DNA of 64,000 bases from Maribacter cobaltidurans (lineage in GTDB: Bacteria; Bacteroidota; Bacteroidia; Flavobacteriales; Flavobacteriaceae), in contig NZ_CP022957.1 in assembly GCF_002269385.1 (NCBI RefSeq), positions 615,001-679,000 of the forward strand, given 5' to 3'. Below the pieces are notes generated by a model. The model saw nothing but the letters and a program-made list of their open reading frames with translations, searched no databases and was not told the origin of the DNA. This document shows positions 33,791-43,616 of this stretch, one piece after another; position 1 is the stretch's first letter; each line of letters begins with the position of its first letter. The translations under genes and the position numbers were made by a program.

Positions 33791-34590
33791 TGCAATGCAA
33801 GAATTGTGACAATAGCTTGAGAACGGATTATAGTTATTGCCCAGACTGCGGAGCGAAAGTGATACGCAATAGGCTTACAATAAAGAATCTTTGGCATGAT
33901 GCTACGGAAAGATTCTTTAATCTCGACAACACCTTTCTTATTACCTTTAAACATCTTCTTACTAAACCTGATAAGGTCATAGTTGGCTATTTAAATGGTG
34001 TAAGGAAAAAATATCTAAACCCAATAAGTTATTTTACAATAGCAATTACCCTTGGTGGTTTATTTGTTTATTTATCCACGGAGTTCTTCCCAGATGCCTT
34101 GGACTTTAGTTTTTTATATCCAGATGCTGATTCTATCAAAGAATCAGATAAGTTCGCTTTGGATCTTCAAAAAACCATCAATAAATATATTTTCAAATAC
34201 CAAAGCCTCTTTTACATTGCAATGCTTCCGTTGTTAGCATTCATTTCTAAATTGGTGTTTATCAACAAAAAACAATTCAATTTTAGTGAACATTTTATAA
34301 TAGTTATTTATGGGTATTCCCAAATGTCAATTATTGTCAATTCCTTGTATATTCTTGTTATTTGGAACTCAAAACTGCTTTATTATATTTCCTTTTTCAA
34401 CCTTATTTTCCAAATATTATTTTTCACCTGGGTATATTATAAAATATATCTACTCAACTGGAAACAAACGCTCATAAAACTTATATTTTTCCTTATAATA
34501 TTATGTGTTTTGTTCGTGGGAATTGTTGTTTTATCTACCCTATATATTCTAGCTTTTACAGATATGTTTCAAAATATACAGCACAAATAA
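33790..34590 (+). CDS. DUF3667 membrane protein with N-terminal zinc ribbon
   Basis: A 266-residue protein. Residues 3-20 form a zinc ribbon, CxxC-N10-CxxC (Cys3, Cys6, Cys17, Cys20). A segment conserved in DUF3667 follows (NLDNTFLITFKHLLTKPDKVIVGYLNGVRKKYLNPISYFTIAI), then about five membrane helices up to residue 255. The function of the family is unknown. Coupling to cdaA by a one-base overlap suggests that it could modulate, or respond to, cyclic di-AMP synthesis, but that is inference from position only. It ends one base before the convergent ABC exporter gene. Confidence 0.82.
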   Translation: MQCKNCDNSLRTDYSYCPDCGAKVIRNRLTIKNLWHDATERFFNLDNTFLITFKHLLTKPDKVIVGYLNGVRKKYLNPISYFTIAITLGGLFVYLSTEFFPDALDFSFLYPDADSIKESDKFALDLQKTINKYIFKYQSLFYIAMLPLLAFISKLVFINKKQFNFSEHFIIVIYGYSQMSIIVNSLYILVIWNSKLLYYISFFNLIFQILFFTWVYYKIYLLNWKQTLIKLIFFLIILCVLFVGIVVLSTLYILAFTDMFQNIQHK

Positions 34591-34591
34591 A

Positions 34592-36358
34592 TTAGGCAAC
34601 TTCCTCGGCCAAAAACTGGGCTTCGTAGAGACTTCTGTAGTAACCGTCCTTTTTCAATAGTTCTTTGTGACTTCCCATTTCCACAATTTTTCCCGCATCC
34701 ATAACAATAATCTTATCTGCCTTTTTTATGGTAGCCAATCGATGGGCAATAACGATAGAGGTTCTTCCCTCAGTAATTTTTTCCGTGGCCTTCTGGATCA
34801 ATTGTTCCGAATACGTGTCGATTGAAGAAGTGGCCTCGTCCAAAACCAAAATACTAGGTTTGCTTACATAGGCCCGTAAAAAGGCGATTAATTGACGCTG
34901 CCCACTGGAAAGCATAGTGCCCCGTTCCTTTACATTATATTCATAACCATCAGGCAAACTGGTAATAAACTCATCCACACCAATGGCTTTTGCCGCTGCT
35001 TCAATATCACTAACCGTTACATCAGGGTTCTTTAAAGATATATTGTTTGCAATGGTATCTGCAAAAAGAAAAACATCTTGAAGCACTATGGCAATATGTG
35101 ACCTAAGCGAAGCCAGTTTATAGTCTTTTATATCCACACCGTCCACTAATATCTTTCCTGAATTTATCTCGTAAAACCGATTCAATAAATTAATGATAGT
35201 GGATTTTCCAGCCCCCGTTGCTCCCACAATAGCCACCGTTTCACCGGCCTTCACATCAAAGGAAATTCCGTGCAATACCTCTTCATCCTCCAAATATCCA
35301 AATCGTACGTCTTTAAATTCGATATTGCCTTTTACCTCACGCTTTTCAACCTTACCGGTATCATCAATAGCGCTTTCCGTATCCAAAATCTTAAAGACCC
35401 TATTGGCCGCTACCATACCCATTTGTAAGGTATTGAATTTATCCGCTATCTGCCTTAGGGGCCTAAACAGCATATCAATCAACATAATGAAAGCGAAAAC
35501 AGTACCGGCAACATCATTGGTAATGTTGGCGACATTCTGTAGTCCGCCATACCATACTACCAGTCCCACGGTTATGGAGGATACGATTTCAGCTATGGGA
35601 AAAAAAATAGAGTTGTACCAAACCGTTTTTAACCAAGCATTTTGATGCTTTTCATTGATTTCCCTAAATTTTTTACTTTCAATATTCTCCCTTGTAAACA
35701 GTTGTACGATTTTCATCCCTGTAATACGCTCCTGTACGAAGGAATTTAAGTTGGAAACTTCTGCCCGAACCTCGGTAAACGCTACTTTCATAGCCTTTTG
35801 AAACAATCTTGTTGCATACAGGATAATGGGAAGCAGGGAAAAAACCAATAAGGCCAACTTCCAATTGATGTATATCATAACACCTGCAGCCACAAACATC
35901 TTCAATAAATCGGCCACAATGACAAAAAATCCTTGGCTGAAAATTTCCCCTATTCTCTGCATATCCGCTACCGCCCGGGTGACCAATACACCCAAAGAAG
36001 AGGTGTCAAAATACTTCATTCTGAAGCCCAATATTTTTCTGAAAAGCTTTATCCTAACGTCCCTAATGACCGACTCCCCCAACCAATTGGCGTAATAATT
36101 GAAGAGTAGCTGAAAAATAACTTGGCCCAATAATACTCCTAGCATGGCCAAGGTAAGATACAACAACTTATCGGCATCACTACCCTTAATGGCGTCGTCA
36201 ATTATTTGCTTCAATAAAATAGGAGTAAGAACCGCAAAGGCGGACAATAGAATGGCCGAAACTGCCACAACATAAAAAATCAGCTTATAAGGCTTTGTAT
36301 ACCTCATCAAGCGTTTAAAAAGATGTGTATCAAAGGCGTTGCCCGTATTATCACTCAT
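34592..36358 (-). CDS. ABC exporter, fused permease and ATPase (MsbA-like)
   Basis: A 588-residue half-transporter. Six membrane helices lie in residues 25-310, followed by an ABC ATPase domain from about 345. In the ATPase: Walker A GATGAGKST, Q-loop region VLQDVFLFADT, a signature sequence MLSSGQRQL in place of the usual LSGGQ, Walker B ILVLDEATSSID, and the H-loop IVIAHRLATI. Two copies are expected to form a dimer that moves lipids, drugs or peptides outward; the substrate is unknown. It starts 8 bp inside the end of truA, so the two are coupled. Confidence 0.93.
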   Translation of the reverse strand: MSDNTGNAFDTHLFKRLMRYTKPYKLIFYVVAVSAILLSAFAVLTPILLKQIIDDAIKGSDADKLLYLTLAMLGVLLGQVIFQLLFNYYANWLGESVIRDVRIKLFRKILGFRMKYFDTSSLGVLVTRAVADMQRIGEIFSQGFFVIVADLLKMFVAAGVMIYINWKLALLVFSLLPIILYATRLFQKAMKVAFTEVRAEVSNLNSFVQERITGMKIVQLFTRENIESKKFREINEKHQNAWLKTVWYNSIFFPIAEIVSSITVGLVVWYGGLQNVANITNDVAGTVFAFIMLIDMLFRPLRQIADKFNTLQMGMVAANRVFKILDTESAIDDTGKVEKREVKGNIEFKDVRFGYLEDEEVLHGISFDVKAGETVAIVGATGAGKSTIINLLNRFYEINSGKILVDGVDIKDYKLASLRSHIAIVLQDVFLFADTIANNISLKNPDVTVSDIEAAAKAIGVDEFITSLPDGYEYNVKERGTMLSSGQRQLIAFLRAYVSKPSILVLDEATSSIDTYSEQLIQKATEKITEGRTSIVIAHRLATIKKADKIIVMDAGKIVEMGSHKELLKKDGYYRSLYEAQFLAEEVA

Positions 36359-37100
36359 TCTTATAAATAGTCTTGGGATAGATAACCGATGTCAAATATA
36401 GTCCTTTTGCCGGTACAGAAACACCGGCTTCTGACCTATCTTTACTTTTTAAGATAGCCTTAACATGGCTAGGTGGGTATTTCTTTGAACCCACTTCCAG
36501 AAGGGTTCCGACCACCGCCCTAACCATATTTCTTAGGAAACGATCGGCGGTAATCTTAAAGACCAATTTGTCATTTTCAAGAACCCATTTCGCTAAAGTA
36601 ACATTACAAATGTAGGTCCTCACATCTGTTTTTGATTTGGAAAAGCACTCAAAATCCTGCTTTCCCAATAACAAAGTTGCCGCTTGGTTCATTAAATCAA
36701 TATCCAAGGGTGTTCTTACATAGTAAGCAGTATCCCTATAAAATGGATTTTTTTCCTGGCAAACCCAATATTCATATGAACGCGCTGTAGCATCAAACCT
36801 GGCATGGGCTTCATTCTGCACGGACCTAATTTCTTGAACAGCGATATCATCAGGTAGAAAAGCATTGACTCTATAAATGAGGTTTTGAATATCACTGATT
36901 GGATCAACATTAAAATGGCCGAACATTTCCTTGGCATGAACCCCTGCATCAGTCCTTCCGGCCCCCACAATTTCAATCTTGTCTCTCAACAATTTAGTCA
37001 AAACTTCTTCCAAAATTTCCTGTACGGTAATGGCATTGGGTTGCTTTTGCCATCCATGGTACATCTTTCCGAAGTATGAAAACCGAATAAAATATCTCAA
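36351..37100 (-). CDS. truA: tRNA pseudouridine(38-40) synthase
   Basis: A 249-residue enzyme that converts uridines 38-40 in the tRNA anticodon arm to pseudouridine. Typical features are the N-terminal RYFIRFSYFGKMYHGWQKQPN, the catalytic Asp in VGAGRTDAGVHAKEMFGHF, and the later RSYEYWVC, FECFSKS and DRFLRNMVRAVVGTLLEVG segments. The stop codon lies inside the beginning of the ABC exporter gene. Confidence 0.95.
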   Translation of the reverse strand: MRYFIRFSYFGKMYHGWQKQPNAITVQEILEEVLTKLLRDKIEIVGAGRTDAGVHAKEMFGHFNVDPISDIQNLIYRVNAFLPDDIAVQEIRSVQNEAHARFDATARSYEYWVCQEKNPFYRDTAYYVRTPLDIDLMNQAATLLLGKQDFECFSKSKTDVRTYICNVTLAKWVLENDKLVFKITADRFLRNMVRAVVGTLLEVGSKKYPPSHVKAILKSKDRSEAGVSVPAKGLYLTSVIYPKTIYKNE

Positions 37101-37182
37101 TGGGATACATTAGTTTTGTAGCCGACAAAGATATTAAAACCAAAATAAGGGCAGGGCCCATCTTTAATTTGTCCATCCGAAT

Positions 37183-37677
37183 ATGACCAAGATTTTACTT
37201 CTTTCCGATACACATTCCCATATAGACGAAACCATTCTTAAATATGCAGCACAAGCGGATGAAATTTGGCATGCAGGGGATATAGGAAACCTAAAAGTTA
37301 CAGATAGCCTTTCCGCATTAAAACCAATACGCGGGGTACATGGTAACATAGACGACCACATAATTCAAAAGGAATTTCCTTTGAACAATAGATTTATGTG
37401 TGAGGAGGTAGATGTTTGGATTACCCACATAGGAGGTTATCCACCAAAATATAATGTTAATACAAGGGAAGAGATTAAAAAAAAACCCCCAAAGCTATTC
37501 ATTTGCGGTCACTCACACATCCTAAAAGTAATTTGGGATAAAAAGCTCGGTGTACTTCATATGAATCCGGGTGCCTGTGGCAAACATGGTTTTCACCAAA
37601 TAAGGACCATGCTGCGCTTTACGATCGAAGGAAAGGAAATTAAGGATTTAGAAATAGTAGAACTTGGCAAAAGATAA
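37183..37677 (+). CDS. YfcE/MJ0936-type metallophosphoesterase
   Basis: A 164-residue calcineurin-like phosphoesterase of the small YfcE type. The metal site is complete: LLSDTHSHIDE (Asp and His), WHAGDIGN (Asp), RGVHGNIDD (Asn), WITHIGGYP (His) and CGHSHI (His and His). These enzymes cleave phosphodiesters in vitro; the physiological substrate is not known. The gene is single, divergent from truA, and followed by a terminator. Confidence 0.9.
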   Translation: MTKILLLSDTHSHIDETILKYAAQADEIWHAGDIGNLKVTDSLSALKPIRGVHGNIDDHIIQKEFPLNNRFMCEEVDVWITHIGGYPPKYNVNTREEIKKKPPKLFICGHSHILKVIWDKKLGVLHMNPGACGKHGFHQIRTMLRFTIEGKEIKDLEIVELGKR

Positions 37678-37678
37678 A

Positions 37679-37700
37679 AACCCAGGAACTACCCTGGGTT
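37679..37700. terminator. Bidirectional terminator between the phosphoesterase and DUF4293 genes
   Basis: AACCCAGG and CCTGGGTT pair around AACTAC, flanked by an A run and TTTT. The genes on both sides converge here. Confidence 0.75.
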
Positions 37701-37729
37701 TTCGCACTAATACTACTAAGATGTTAGGT

Positions 37730-38140
37730 TTAACGTAAACGATCTACAGATTTTACAAGATCTTCATCCTTTTTGATCGCCCTATTGGCAAGGGCTAAAA
37801 AAACGATAGAAAATACAGGAATCAGCATCCCAATACCCTTCTCCGAGACCGTGGTCTCTCCGGATAAATTTAGTGATCGATAAACGAAAAATCCTAGTAA
37901 AAAAAGGTTCAATATCATATTCAACCGGTTCACTACAAACTGGTTCTTTCTTTTTCTAAATAAAAATATGGCCCATAGCGCCAACGCACCAATTATATAA
38001 AATAATATGGAAACCAATACTTCATTACTGGCATAAACCTCCTCTCCTTTGGCATCTGACCAAAGGTTTACAAAAAATGGCAATATGCCGGCCAATAAAG
38101 CAACAATGATTAAATAAACGGTCTGTATTCTTTGAATCAT
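37730..38140 (-). CDS. DUF4293 membrane protein
   Basis: A protein of 136 residues from ATG 38140 (MIQRIQTVYLIIVALLAG), the conserved DUF4293 N-terminus; the open frame reaches 38164 but the extra eight residues look spurious. It has four membrane helices: residues about 5-25, 45-65, 75-95 and 105-125. It is divergent from rho, which is a common arrangement in Bacteroidota. The function is unknown. Confidence 0.8.
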   Translation of the reverse strand: MIQRIQTVYLIIVALLAGILPFFVNLWSDAKGEEVYASNEVLVSILFYIIGALALWAIFLFRKRKNQFVVNRLNMILNLFLLGFFVYRSLNLSGETTVSEKGIGMLIPVFSIVFLALANRAIKKDEDLVKSVDRLR

Positions 38141-38339
38141 ACTCTGTTTTGTCCTTGGCAGCACAAAAATACAGGTCTTTTTAAGAATTATCCATCAATT
38201 ATTGAAAATAATTTGTATTATTGTGTCGTTATTTATGATAACACTTACCGAAGGGAAAACTTTCCCATCTTTATCCAATTAATTTCGATTTAGATTTCTT
38301 CTTGTCAAAAGTAAAATACACAACTTATTTATATCATTA

Positions 38340-39947
38340 ATGTTTGAGATTTCAGAATTAAAATCAAAAAAGCTACCTGAACTTCAGGAAATAGCCAAGG
38401 GACTAAATGTTCCTAAATTCAAGACCTTAAAAAAATTGGACTTGGTCTACCAAATTTTAGATTTACAGGCAGCCAACCCCAAGGCCGCAGAATCGGTGGT
38501 CCCGACGGAAACAGAAAAACCCAAGGCCAAAAAGCCTAGAATCTCTAGAAATAAGGCTGAAGACCAGAATAAAAAAGATACTCCCGATAAGACTAAGGAA
38601 AAATCTGAACCCAAAAACAACGATTCCCAAAAGCCAGAATCAACCGAACAGAGAAAACCTAGAGCTCGACAAAAAAGCAACGAGAACGATACCAAAAGGG
38701 AACATCAAAAAAATCCCCAGCAAAATAAAAATCAGAACAATAGAAAGCAAAATCACCCTCGTAACAACAATCACGACAAGAGTAATTTTGACAAGGATTT
38801 AAAGAATAGGTACAAGGAACCGGAATATGAGTTTGATAGCATCATTACCAGTGAGGGCGTATTGGACATTATGCAGGACGGGTATGGCTTTTTAAGGTCA
38901 TCGGACTATAATTACCTTTCCTCACCGGATGATATTTATGTATCCCAATCCCAAATTAGATTGTTCGGTCTAAAACCAGGGGATACCGTTTTAGGAAATG
39001 TAAGGCCTCCAAAGGAAGGTGAAAAATACTTCCCTTTGATCAAAGTGAACAAAATCAACGGCATTGACCCACAAGTGGTACGTGATAGGGTCTCCTTTGA
39101 GCATTTGACACCTTTGTTCCCAAAGGAAAAATTTAACCTGGCCGAAAGGCAAAGTACGATTTCCACAAGAATTATCGACCTTTTTTCCCCTATAGGAAAG
39201 GGACAAAGGGGAATGATTGTTTCGCAGCCCAAAACGGGTAAAACAATGCTCTTAAAGGACATTGCCAATGGTATCGCGGCAAACCACCCAGAGGTATATC
39301 AAATTATTCTTTTGATCGACGAGCGTCCAGAAGAAGTTACGGATATGCAGCGTAATGTACGGGGGGAGGTTGTAGCATCCACTTTTGACAAAGAAGCTTC
39401 AGAACATGTGCGTGTAGCAAATATTGTCCTTGAAAAAGCAAAAAGATTAGTGGAATGTGGACATGACGTAGTAATACTTTTAGACTCCATTACCAGATTG
39501 GCCAGAGCATATAATACCGTACAACCCGCCTCGGGCAAGGTATTAAGTGGGGGTGTTGATGCCAATGCATTGCACAAACCAAAACGATTTTTTGGAGCGG
39601 CCCGTAACATTGAGAATGGAGGTTCACTATCCATTATTGCCACGGCTCTTACAGAAACAGGTTCCAAAATGGACGAGGTTATCTTTGAAGAATTTAAGGG
39701 AACAGGTAATATGGAGCTTCAATTAGATCGTAAGATTGCCAATAGAAGAATATTCCCTGCCATAGACCTCACCTCTTCCAGCACCAGACGAGATGACCTG
39801 TTGCTTGATGAAAACACCTTACAACGTATGTGGATCATGCGGAAGTACTTGGCGGATATGAATCCGGTCGAAGCCATGGAGTTTATAGAGCAGCGATTCA
39901 AACAGACCAAAAATAACGAAGAGTTCTTAATGACTATGAACCAGTAG
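38340..39947 (+). CDS. rho: Transcription termination factor Rho with long N-terminal insertion
   Basis: A 535-residue hexameric RNA helicase. The N-terminal Rho_N motif ([20 protein letters not shown]) is followed by an insertion of about 110 residues (50-165) made almost wholly of Lys, Asn, Gln, Glu, Arg and Pro. The RNA-binding cold-shock domain has [15 protein letters not shown], and the ATPase has the P-loop [14 protein letters not shown], Walker [17 protein letters not shown], and the Q/R-loop [23 protein letters not shown]. The insertion is typical of Bacteroidota Rho and may bind RNA or promote phase separation. A terminator follows. Confidence 0.97.
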   Translation: MFEISELKSKKLPELQEIAKGLNVPKFKTLKKLDLVYQILDLQAANPKAAESVVPTETEKPKAKKPRISRNKAEDQNKKDTPDKTKEKSEPKNNDSQKPESTEQRKPRARQKSNENDTKREHQKNPQQNKNQNNRKQNHPRNNNHDKSNFDKDLKNRYKEPEYEFDSIITSEGVLDIMQDGYGFLRSSDYNYLSSPDDIYVSQSQIRLFGLKPGDTVLGNVRPPKEGEKYFPLIKVNKINGIDPQVVRDRVSFEHLTPLFPKEKFNLAERQSTISTRIIDLFSPIGKGQRGMIVSQPKTGKTMLLKDIANGIAANHPEVYQIILLIDERPEEVTDMQRNVRGEVVASTFDKEASEHVRVANIVLEKAKRLVECGHDVVILLDSITRLARAYNTVQPASGKVLSGGVDANALHKPKRFFGAARNIENGGSLSIIATALTETGSKMDEVIFEEFKGTGNMELQLDRKIANRRIFPAIDLTSSSTRRDDLLLDENTLQRMWIMRKYLADMNPVEAMEFIEQRFKQTKNNEEFLMTMNQ

Positions 39948-39973
39948 TATTATTTATCTCTCAAATAGTTACA

Positions 39974-40007
39974 AGCTCTAACGGCCTTACCATTAGAGCT
40001 TTTTTTA
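39974..40007 (+). terminator. Terminator of rho
   Basis: AGCTCTAA and TTAGAGCT pair around an 11-base loop, followed by seven T. Confidence 0.75.
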
Positions 40008-40080
40008 TGCCTTTTTTTGAAATAAAACCATATCTTTAAACAAGTTTCCCCCAAAACAACAACCTAAAAGAACTTATCGC

Positions 40081-40725
40081 ATGAAAACCACTAGTAGTAA
40101 ATTTTTACTTTTTATTGCGTTGGCCACTTTGTTTGCAGCCTGCCAAGAAAACCCTAAAAAAGAAAGCCAGGAAATGGAAGCCCAAGAAATCACCTATGAG
40201 GCTCCCAAACAAATAATATCCCTTGAAGAAGCGGACTCTCTTTACGTAAATTATAAAAATAGAAGAGCAAGGATTATTGAGAAGATGGAAGCGGAATCCC
40301 AAACTGACGGAAAACCATTTGTACCCACACAATTTGTTTCTTTCGATATTGAAGTACTCAAAGAGTATATTGGCTATGTGGAACAAGAAGCGAAAAAAGG
40401 AGGAACTACCGCCGATAGCCTGCGTATTTATTTTGGAAATTATGGAAATACCAGTACAAAATATCCTAAAAAAAATACGGTATTCTTATTACCGACTGCA
40501 GCCGTGAATAATGACTATGGAGGAATATTCATAGACAGTGAAGGAAAGGCCAAGTTAGTGAGGGATTGGTTCAAATCTCAAAGTGGTGTAAATTCAAAAG
40601 ACGGCAGACAAAAAGCTGAAGCCTCCTTACTACCAACCATTCCCGCTACACCTATTATGCAAGGGGGGACCAGTCTTACTTTAAACAGGGGAAATGGAGG
40701 ACCTCCGCCTAAAACGGACTTCTAA
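40081..40725 (+). CDS. Unknown lipoprotein paired with a membrane protein
   Basis: A 214-residue protein with a lipoprotein signal ending FAACQEN (Cys21) and a charged stretch after it. The mature part has no domain I recognise: it contains ISLEEADSLYVNYKNRRARII, FDIEVLKEYIGYVEQEAKK and GNYGNTSTKYPKKNTVFLLPTA, and ends with a glycine/proline-rich tail. It ends 3 bp before the gene of a seven-helix membrane protein, so the two are an operon and may act together. Function unknown. Confidence 0.75.
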   Translation: MKTTSSKFLLFIALATLFAACQENPKKESQEMEAQEITYEAPKQIISLEEADSLYVNYKNRRARIIEKMEAESQTDGKPFVPTQFVSFDIEVLKEYIGYVEQEAKKGGTTADSLRIYFGNYGNTSTKYPKKNTVFLLPTAAVNNDYGGIFIDSEGKAKLVRDWFKSQSGVNSKDGRQKAEASLLPTIPATPIMQGGTSLTLNRGNGGPPPKTDF

Positions 40726-40728
40726 AAA

Positions 40729-41418
40729 ATGACACAAGAAATTATAGACTTTTTTCAAAGGAGCTATTTTGTCTTTGCATACGGTATTACCCTTGTTTTG
40801 TCCATAATTGCCTATCCAAAATACTTTGATACGCATTTCAAGTATTTACCTGCAATTATAGCGTACACCCTACTAAATGAAATTTTGGGATATTTTATAC
40901 GATATTATCCCGATTTTTCATTTTTTCCGAATATTCAGGATACTAGGTTTAATGATATTATTTATAATATTTATGACCTGATTTTTTTTCCTTTTTTCTT
41001 TTATGCCTATTGGAATTTAGCCATAAACAAGAAATACAAAAAATGGATACGTAATGCGAGTATATTGGCTATGCTAGCCTATTTGGTTTCCTGCTTTTTT
41101 CAAAATCCAACCTACACCACTTTGTTTTATGCAAATGCCTTTGCTTCTTGGGTCCTTTTGTTCATAATTATTCTCTATTTCAAGGATAAACGTGAACACT
41201 CCCTACCTTTAGTACAACCTTATAACCTCGCATTCTGGGTAAGTATTGGCTTATTTATATTTCATCTATTTGCCCCAGTTCTCTTTTTAATCGGCTATAT
41301 AAAATATCAGCTATGGCTGGCCTATGATTTAAGAACTATTCTCCACGTTCTAATCATACTAATGTATCTAAGTTTTTGTATCGGCTTTTTTGTTTGTAGA
41401 AAAAAAGCTTTCAGATAA
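40729..41418 (+). CDS. Unknown seven-helix membrane protein
   Basis: A 229-residue, very hydrophobic protein with about seven membrane helices (near residues 14-31, 38-55, 80-97, 106-123, 131-150, 167-188 and 198-220), and no signal peptide or soluble domain. Its layout resembles the membrane sensor domains found in front of histidine kinases or AraC domains in this group, but no output domain is attached. It starts 3 bp after the lipoprotein gene and is followed by a strong terminator. Function unknown. Confidence 0.75.
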   Translation: MTQEIIDFFQRSYFVFAYGITLVLSIIAYPKYFDTHFKYLPAIIAYTLLNEILGYFIRYYPDFSFFPNIQDTRFNDIIYNIYDLIFFPFFFYAYWNLAINKKYKKWIRNASILAMLAYLVSCFFQNPTYTTLFYANAFASWVLLFIIILYFKDKREHSLPLVQPYNLAFWVSIGLFIFHLFAPVLFLIGYIKYQLWLAYDLRTILHVLIILMYLSFCIGFFVCRKKAFR

Positions 41419-41434
41419 TGATAAGGACCATAAA

Positions 41435-41460
41435 AAAACCCTCTTGCGTAAGAGGGTTTT
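41435..41460. terminator. Bidirectional terminator before rpsT
   Basis: AAAACCCTCTT and AAGAGGGTTTT pair around GCGT, lying between convergent genes. Confidence 0.8.
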
Positions 41461-41484
41461 AAACTTTATTCAGTTAAAAAAAAC

Positions 41485-41736
41485 TTAGAGCGCAGCTACG
41501 TGCTTTGCCAATTTACTTTTTAAATTGGCCGCTTTGTTACTATGAATAATATTACGTTTTGCCAAACGATCTATCATACTCACAACACTTGGAAAAAGAG
41601 CCTCGGCATCCTTTTTATTTTCTTCAGCGCGCAATTTCTTAATAGCATTACGCGTAGTTTTATGCTGGTACCTATTACGTAAACGTACTGCTTCGTTCCT
41701 TCTGATTCTCTTTAATGCCGACTTATGATTTGCCAT
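41485..41736 (-). CDS. rpsT: 30S ribosomal protein S20
   Basis: An 83-residue basic protein. It begins MANHKSALKRIRRNEAVRLRN and continues with TRNAIKKLR, DRLAKRNIIHSNKAANLKSKL, which are the conserved features of S20. Length is normal for Bacteroidota. It binds 16S rRNA in the small subunit. It is the first protein gene downstream of two tRNA-Glu genes on the same strand. Confidence 0.97.
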   Translation of the reverse strand: MANHKSALKRIRRNEAVRLRNRYQHKTTRNAIKKLRAEENKKDAEALFPSVVSMIDRLAKRNIIHSNKAANLKSKLAKHVAAL

Positions 41737-41785
41737 CTTTTAACTTATTATATTTTTTTGAACCTCAACGTCCATTTAATTCAAG

Positions 41786-41857
41786 TAGCCCGTAGGGGAA
41801 TCGAACCCCTGTTACCAGGATGAAAACCTGGCGTCCTAACCCCTAGACGAACGGGCC
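41786..41857 (-). tRNA. tRNA-Glu (anticodon TTC), copy 2 in reading direction
   Basis: A 72-base cloverleaf without encoded CCA. The acceptor stem is GGCCCGT with ACGGGCT and discriminator A. The anticodon loop TTTTCAT lies between CCAGG and CCTGG and gives TTC. The T-arm is AGGGG-TTCGATT-CCCCT. It appears identical to the copy at 41894-41965. Confidence 0.97.
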
Positions 41858-41893
41858 ATTAAGCCAATTTGGAACCATGGTTCCTTTTTTCAG

Positions 41894-41965
41894 TAGCCCG
41901 TAGGGGAATCGAACCCCTGTTACCAGGATGAAAACCTGGCGTCCTAACCCCTAGACGAACGGGCC
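41894..41965 (-). tRNA. tRNA-Glu (anticodon TTC), copy 1 in reading direction
   Basis: Same cloverleaf and anticodon as the copy at 41786-41857, 36 bp upstream of it on the minus strand. The first base pair of the acceptor stem is G-T, as in the other copy. Confidence 0.97.
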
Positions 41966-42045
41966 ATTACTTTACGTAATTGCGGATGCAAAAATACAAT
42001 TATTTTTCACTATCACAACTCCCTATTATTTTTTTTTGAATTCTT

Positions 42046-43521
42046 TTAGTATGCCTTTGCAAACAGAACCTTTTTTGAAGAAGGTTTACCTGTCAATATA
42101 CATGTACCCTCCTCATCTTCAACGTGCAATGGTATGCACCTAATAGTTGCTTTGGTCTCCTCCTTTATTCGTTCTTCGGTTTCGGCACTACCATCCCAAT
42201 GTGCGGAAACAAAACCTCCTTTCGTTTCCAGTACTTGTTTGAATTCTTCATAGGTATCTACCTCTGTAATATGTTCATTTCTATAATCAAAGGCCTTTTT
42301 ATAAATCGTTTTTTGTATGTCTTCCAATAAAAATTCAATTTTAGCCACTACTTCATCAGCAGGTACTGTGGTTTTTTCTAGAGTATCCCTTCTTGCTACC
42401 TCATATGTACCGTTCGCGAGATCTCTTTGTCCAATGGCCAATCTGACGGGTACACCCTTTAACTCATATTCGTTGAACTTGAATCCAGGTTTTTGAGTGT
42501 CGCGATCATCATACTTCACGGATATGCCTTTGGACTTGAGTTCCTTGACCAATGGGTCTACTTTTTCAGAGATTCCGGCCAACTGCTCCAACCCCTTATA
42601 TATGGGAACGATCACTACTTGGATGGGAGCCAGTTTTGGAGGCAGCACCAAACCGTTATCATCTGAATGTGTCATGATCAATGCACCCATCAATCTAGTT
42701 GAAACCCCCCAAGAAGTTGCCCATACAAACTCTTTATTACCTTCTTTACTTGCAAATTTAACATCGAATGCCTTGGCAAAATTTTGACCCAAAAAATGGG
42801 AAGTTCCGGCCTGTAAGGCCTTTCCATCTTGCATCAAGGCCTCTATACAATAGGTTTCTACTGCGCCGGCAAAACGCTCACTCTCCGTTTTAACCCCTTT
42901 TATAACGGGAACCGCCATGTGTTCTTCGGCGAATTCGGCGTATACGTTCATCATTTGTATAGCCTCGTCAATGGCTTCCTGCTCCGTTGCATGTGCTGTA
43001 TGTCCTTCCTGCCATAAAAATTCAGCAGTTCTTAAAAAAAGTCGTGTACGCATTTCCCAACGAACAACATTCGCCCATTGATTTATTAAAAGGGGCAAGT
43101 CCCTGTAAGATTGAATCCATTTTCTGTAGGTATCCCATATAATGGTTTCGGAGGTCGGCCTAACGATTAATTCCTCCTCCAACTTGGCATCAGGATCTAC
43201 GATAATACCGCTTCCATCCTCTGCGTTCTTCAACCTATAGTGTGTTACCACGGCACATTCCTTGGCAAAGCCATCAACATGGCTTGCTTCCTTACTCAAA
43301 TAGGATTTGGGGATAAAAAGAGGAAAATAGGCATTTTCATGTCCTGTCTCCTTAAACATTTTATCCAAACCGGCCTGCATTTTTTCCCATATAGCATAAC
43401 CATACGGTTTTATGACCATGCACCCCCTTACACCGGAGTTTTCGGCTAAATCAGCTTTAACAACCAATTCATTATACCATTTGGAATAGTCCTCGCTTCT
43501 AGTAGTTAAATTTTTACCCAT
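42046..43521 (-). CDS. proS: Prolyl-tRNA synthetase, short archaeal/eukaryote type
   Basis: A 491-residue class II synthetase that charges tRNA-Pro. Motif 1 lies in [13 protein letters not shown], motif 2 in [15 protein letters not shown] and the following [24 protein letters not shown], and motif 3 in [20 protein letters not shown]. It lacks the long editing insertion of the E. coli type and ends LFAKAY, with the C-terminal Tyr typical of archaeal and eukaryotic ProRS. This is the normal form in Bacteroidota. It is divergent from the Trp/Gly repeat gene. Confidence 0.97.
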   Translation of the reverse strand: MGKNLTTRSEDYSKWYNELVVKADLAENSGVRGCMVIKPYGYAIWEKMQAGLDKMFKETGHENAYFPLFIPKSYLSKEASHVDGFAKECAVVTHYRLKNAEDGSGIIVDPDAKLEEELIVRPTSETIIWDTYRKWIQSYRDLPLLINQWANVVRWEMRTRLFLRTAEFLWQEGHTAHATEQEAIDEAIQMMNVYAEFAEEHMAVPVIKGVKTESERFAGAVETYCIEALMQDGKALQAGTSHFLGQNFAKAFDVKFASKEGNKEFVWATSWGVSTRLMGALIMTHSDDNGLVLPPKLAPIQVVIVPIYKGLEQLAGISEKVDPLVKELKSKGISVKYDDRDTQKPGFKFNEYELKGVPVRLAIGQRDLANGTYEVARRDTLEKTTVPADEVVAKIEFLLEDIQKTIYKKAFDYRNEHITEVDTYEEFKQVLETKGGFVSAHWDGSAETEERIKEETKATIRCIPLHVEDEEGTCILTGKPSSKKVLFAKAY

Positions 43522-43616
43522 TGTTAGGAGTTTGGCACAAAACTTGTGCTTATTAAAGAAAATAATTCGGTAAAACTAGTTATTTTTAGTATGTTCAACA
43601 ATATAATTTTAGAACG

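Noticed and set aside
38340..39947. The charged insertion in Rho as a sign of transfer or fusion
   Set aside because: Such insertions are usual in Rho of Bacteroidota.
42046..43521. Archaeal-type ProRS as a horizontal gene transfer event in this genome
   Set aside because: This form is standard throughout Bacteroidota, so it says nothing special about this window.
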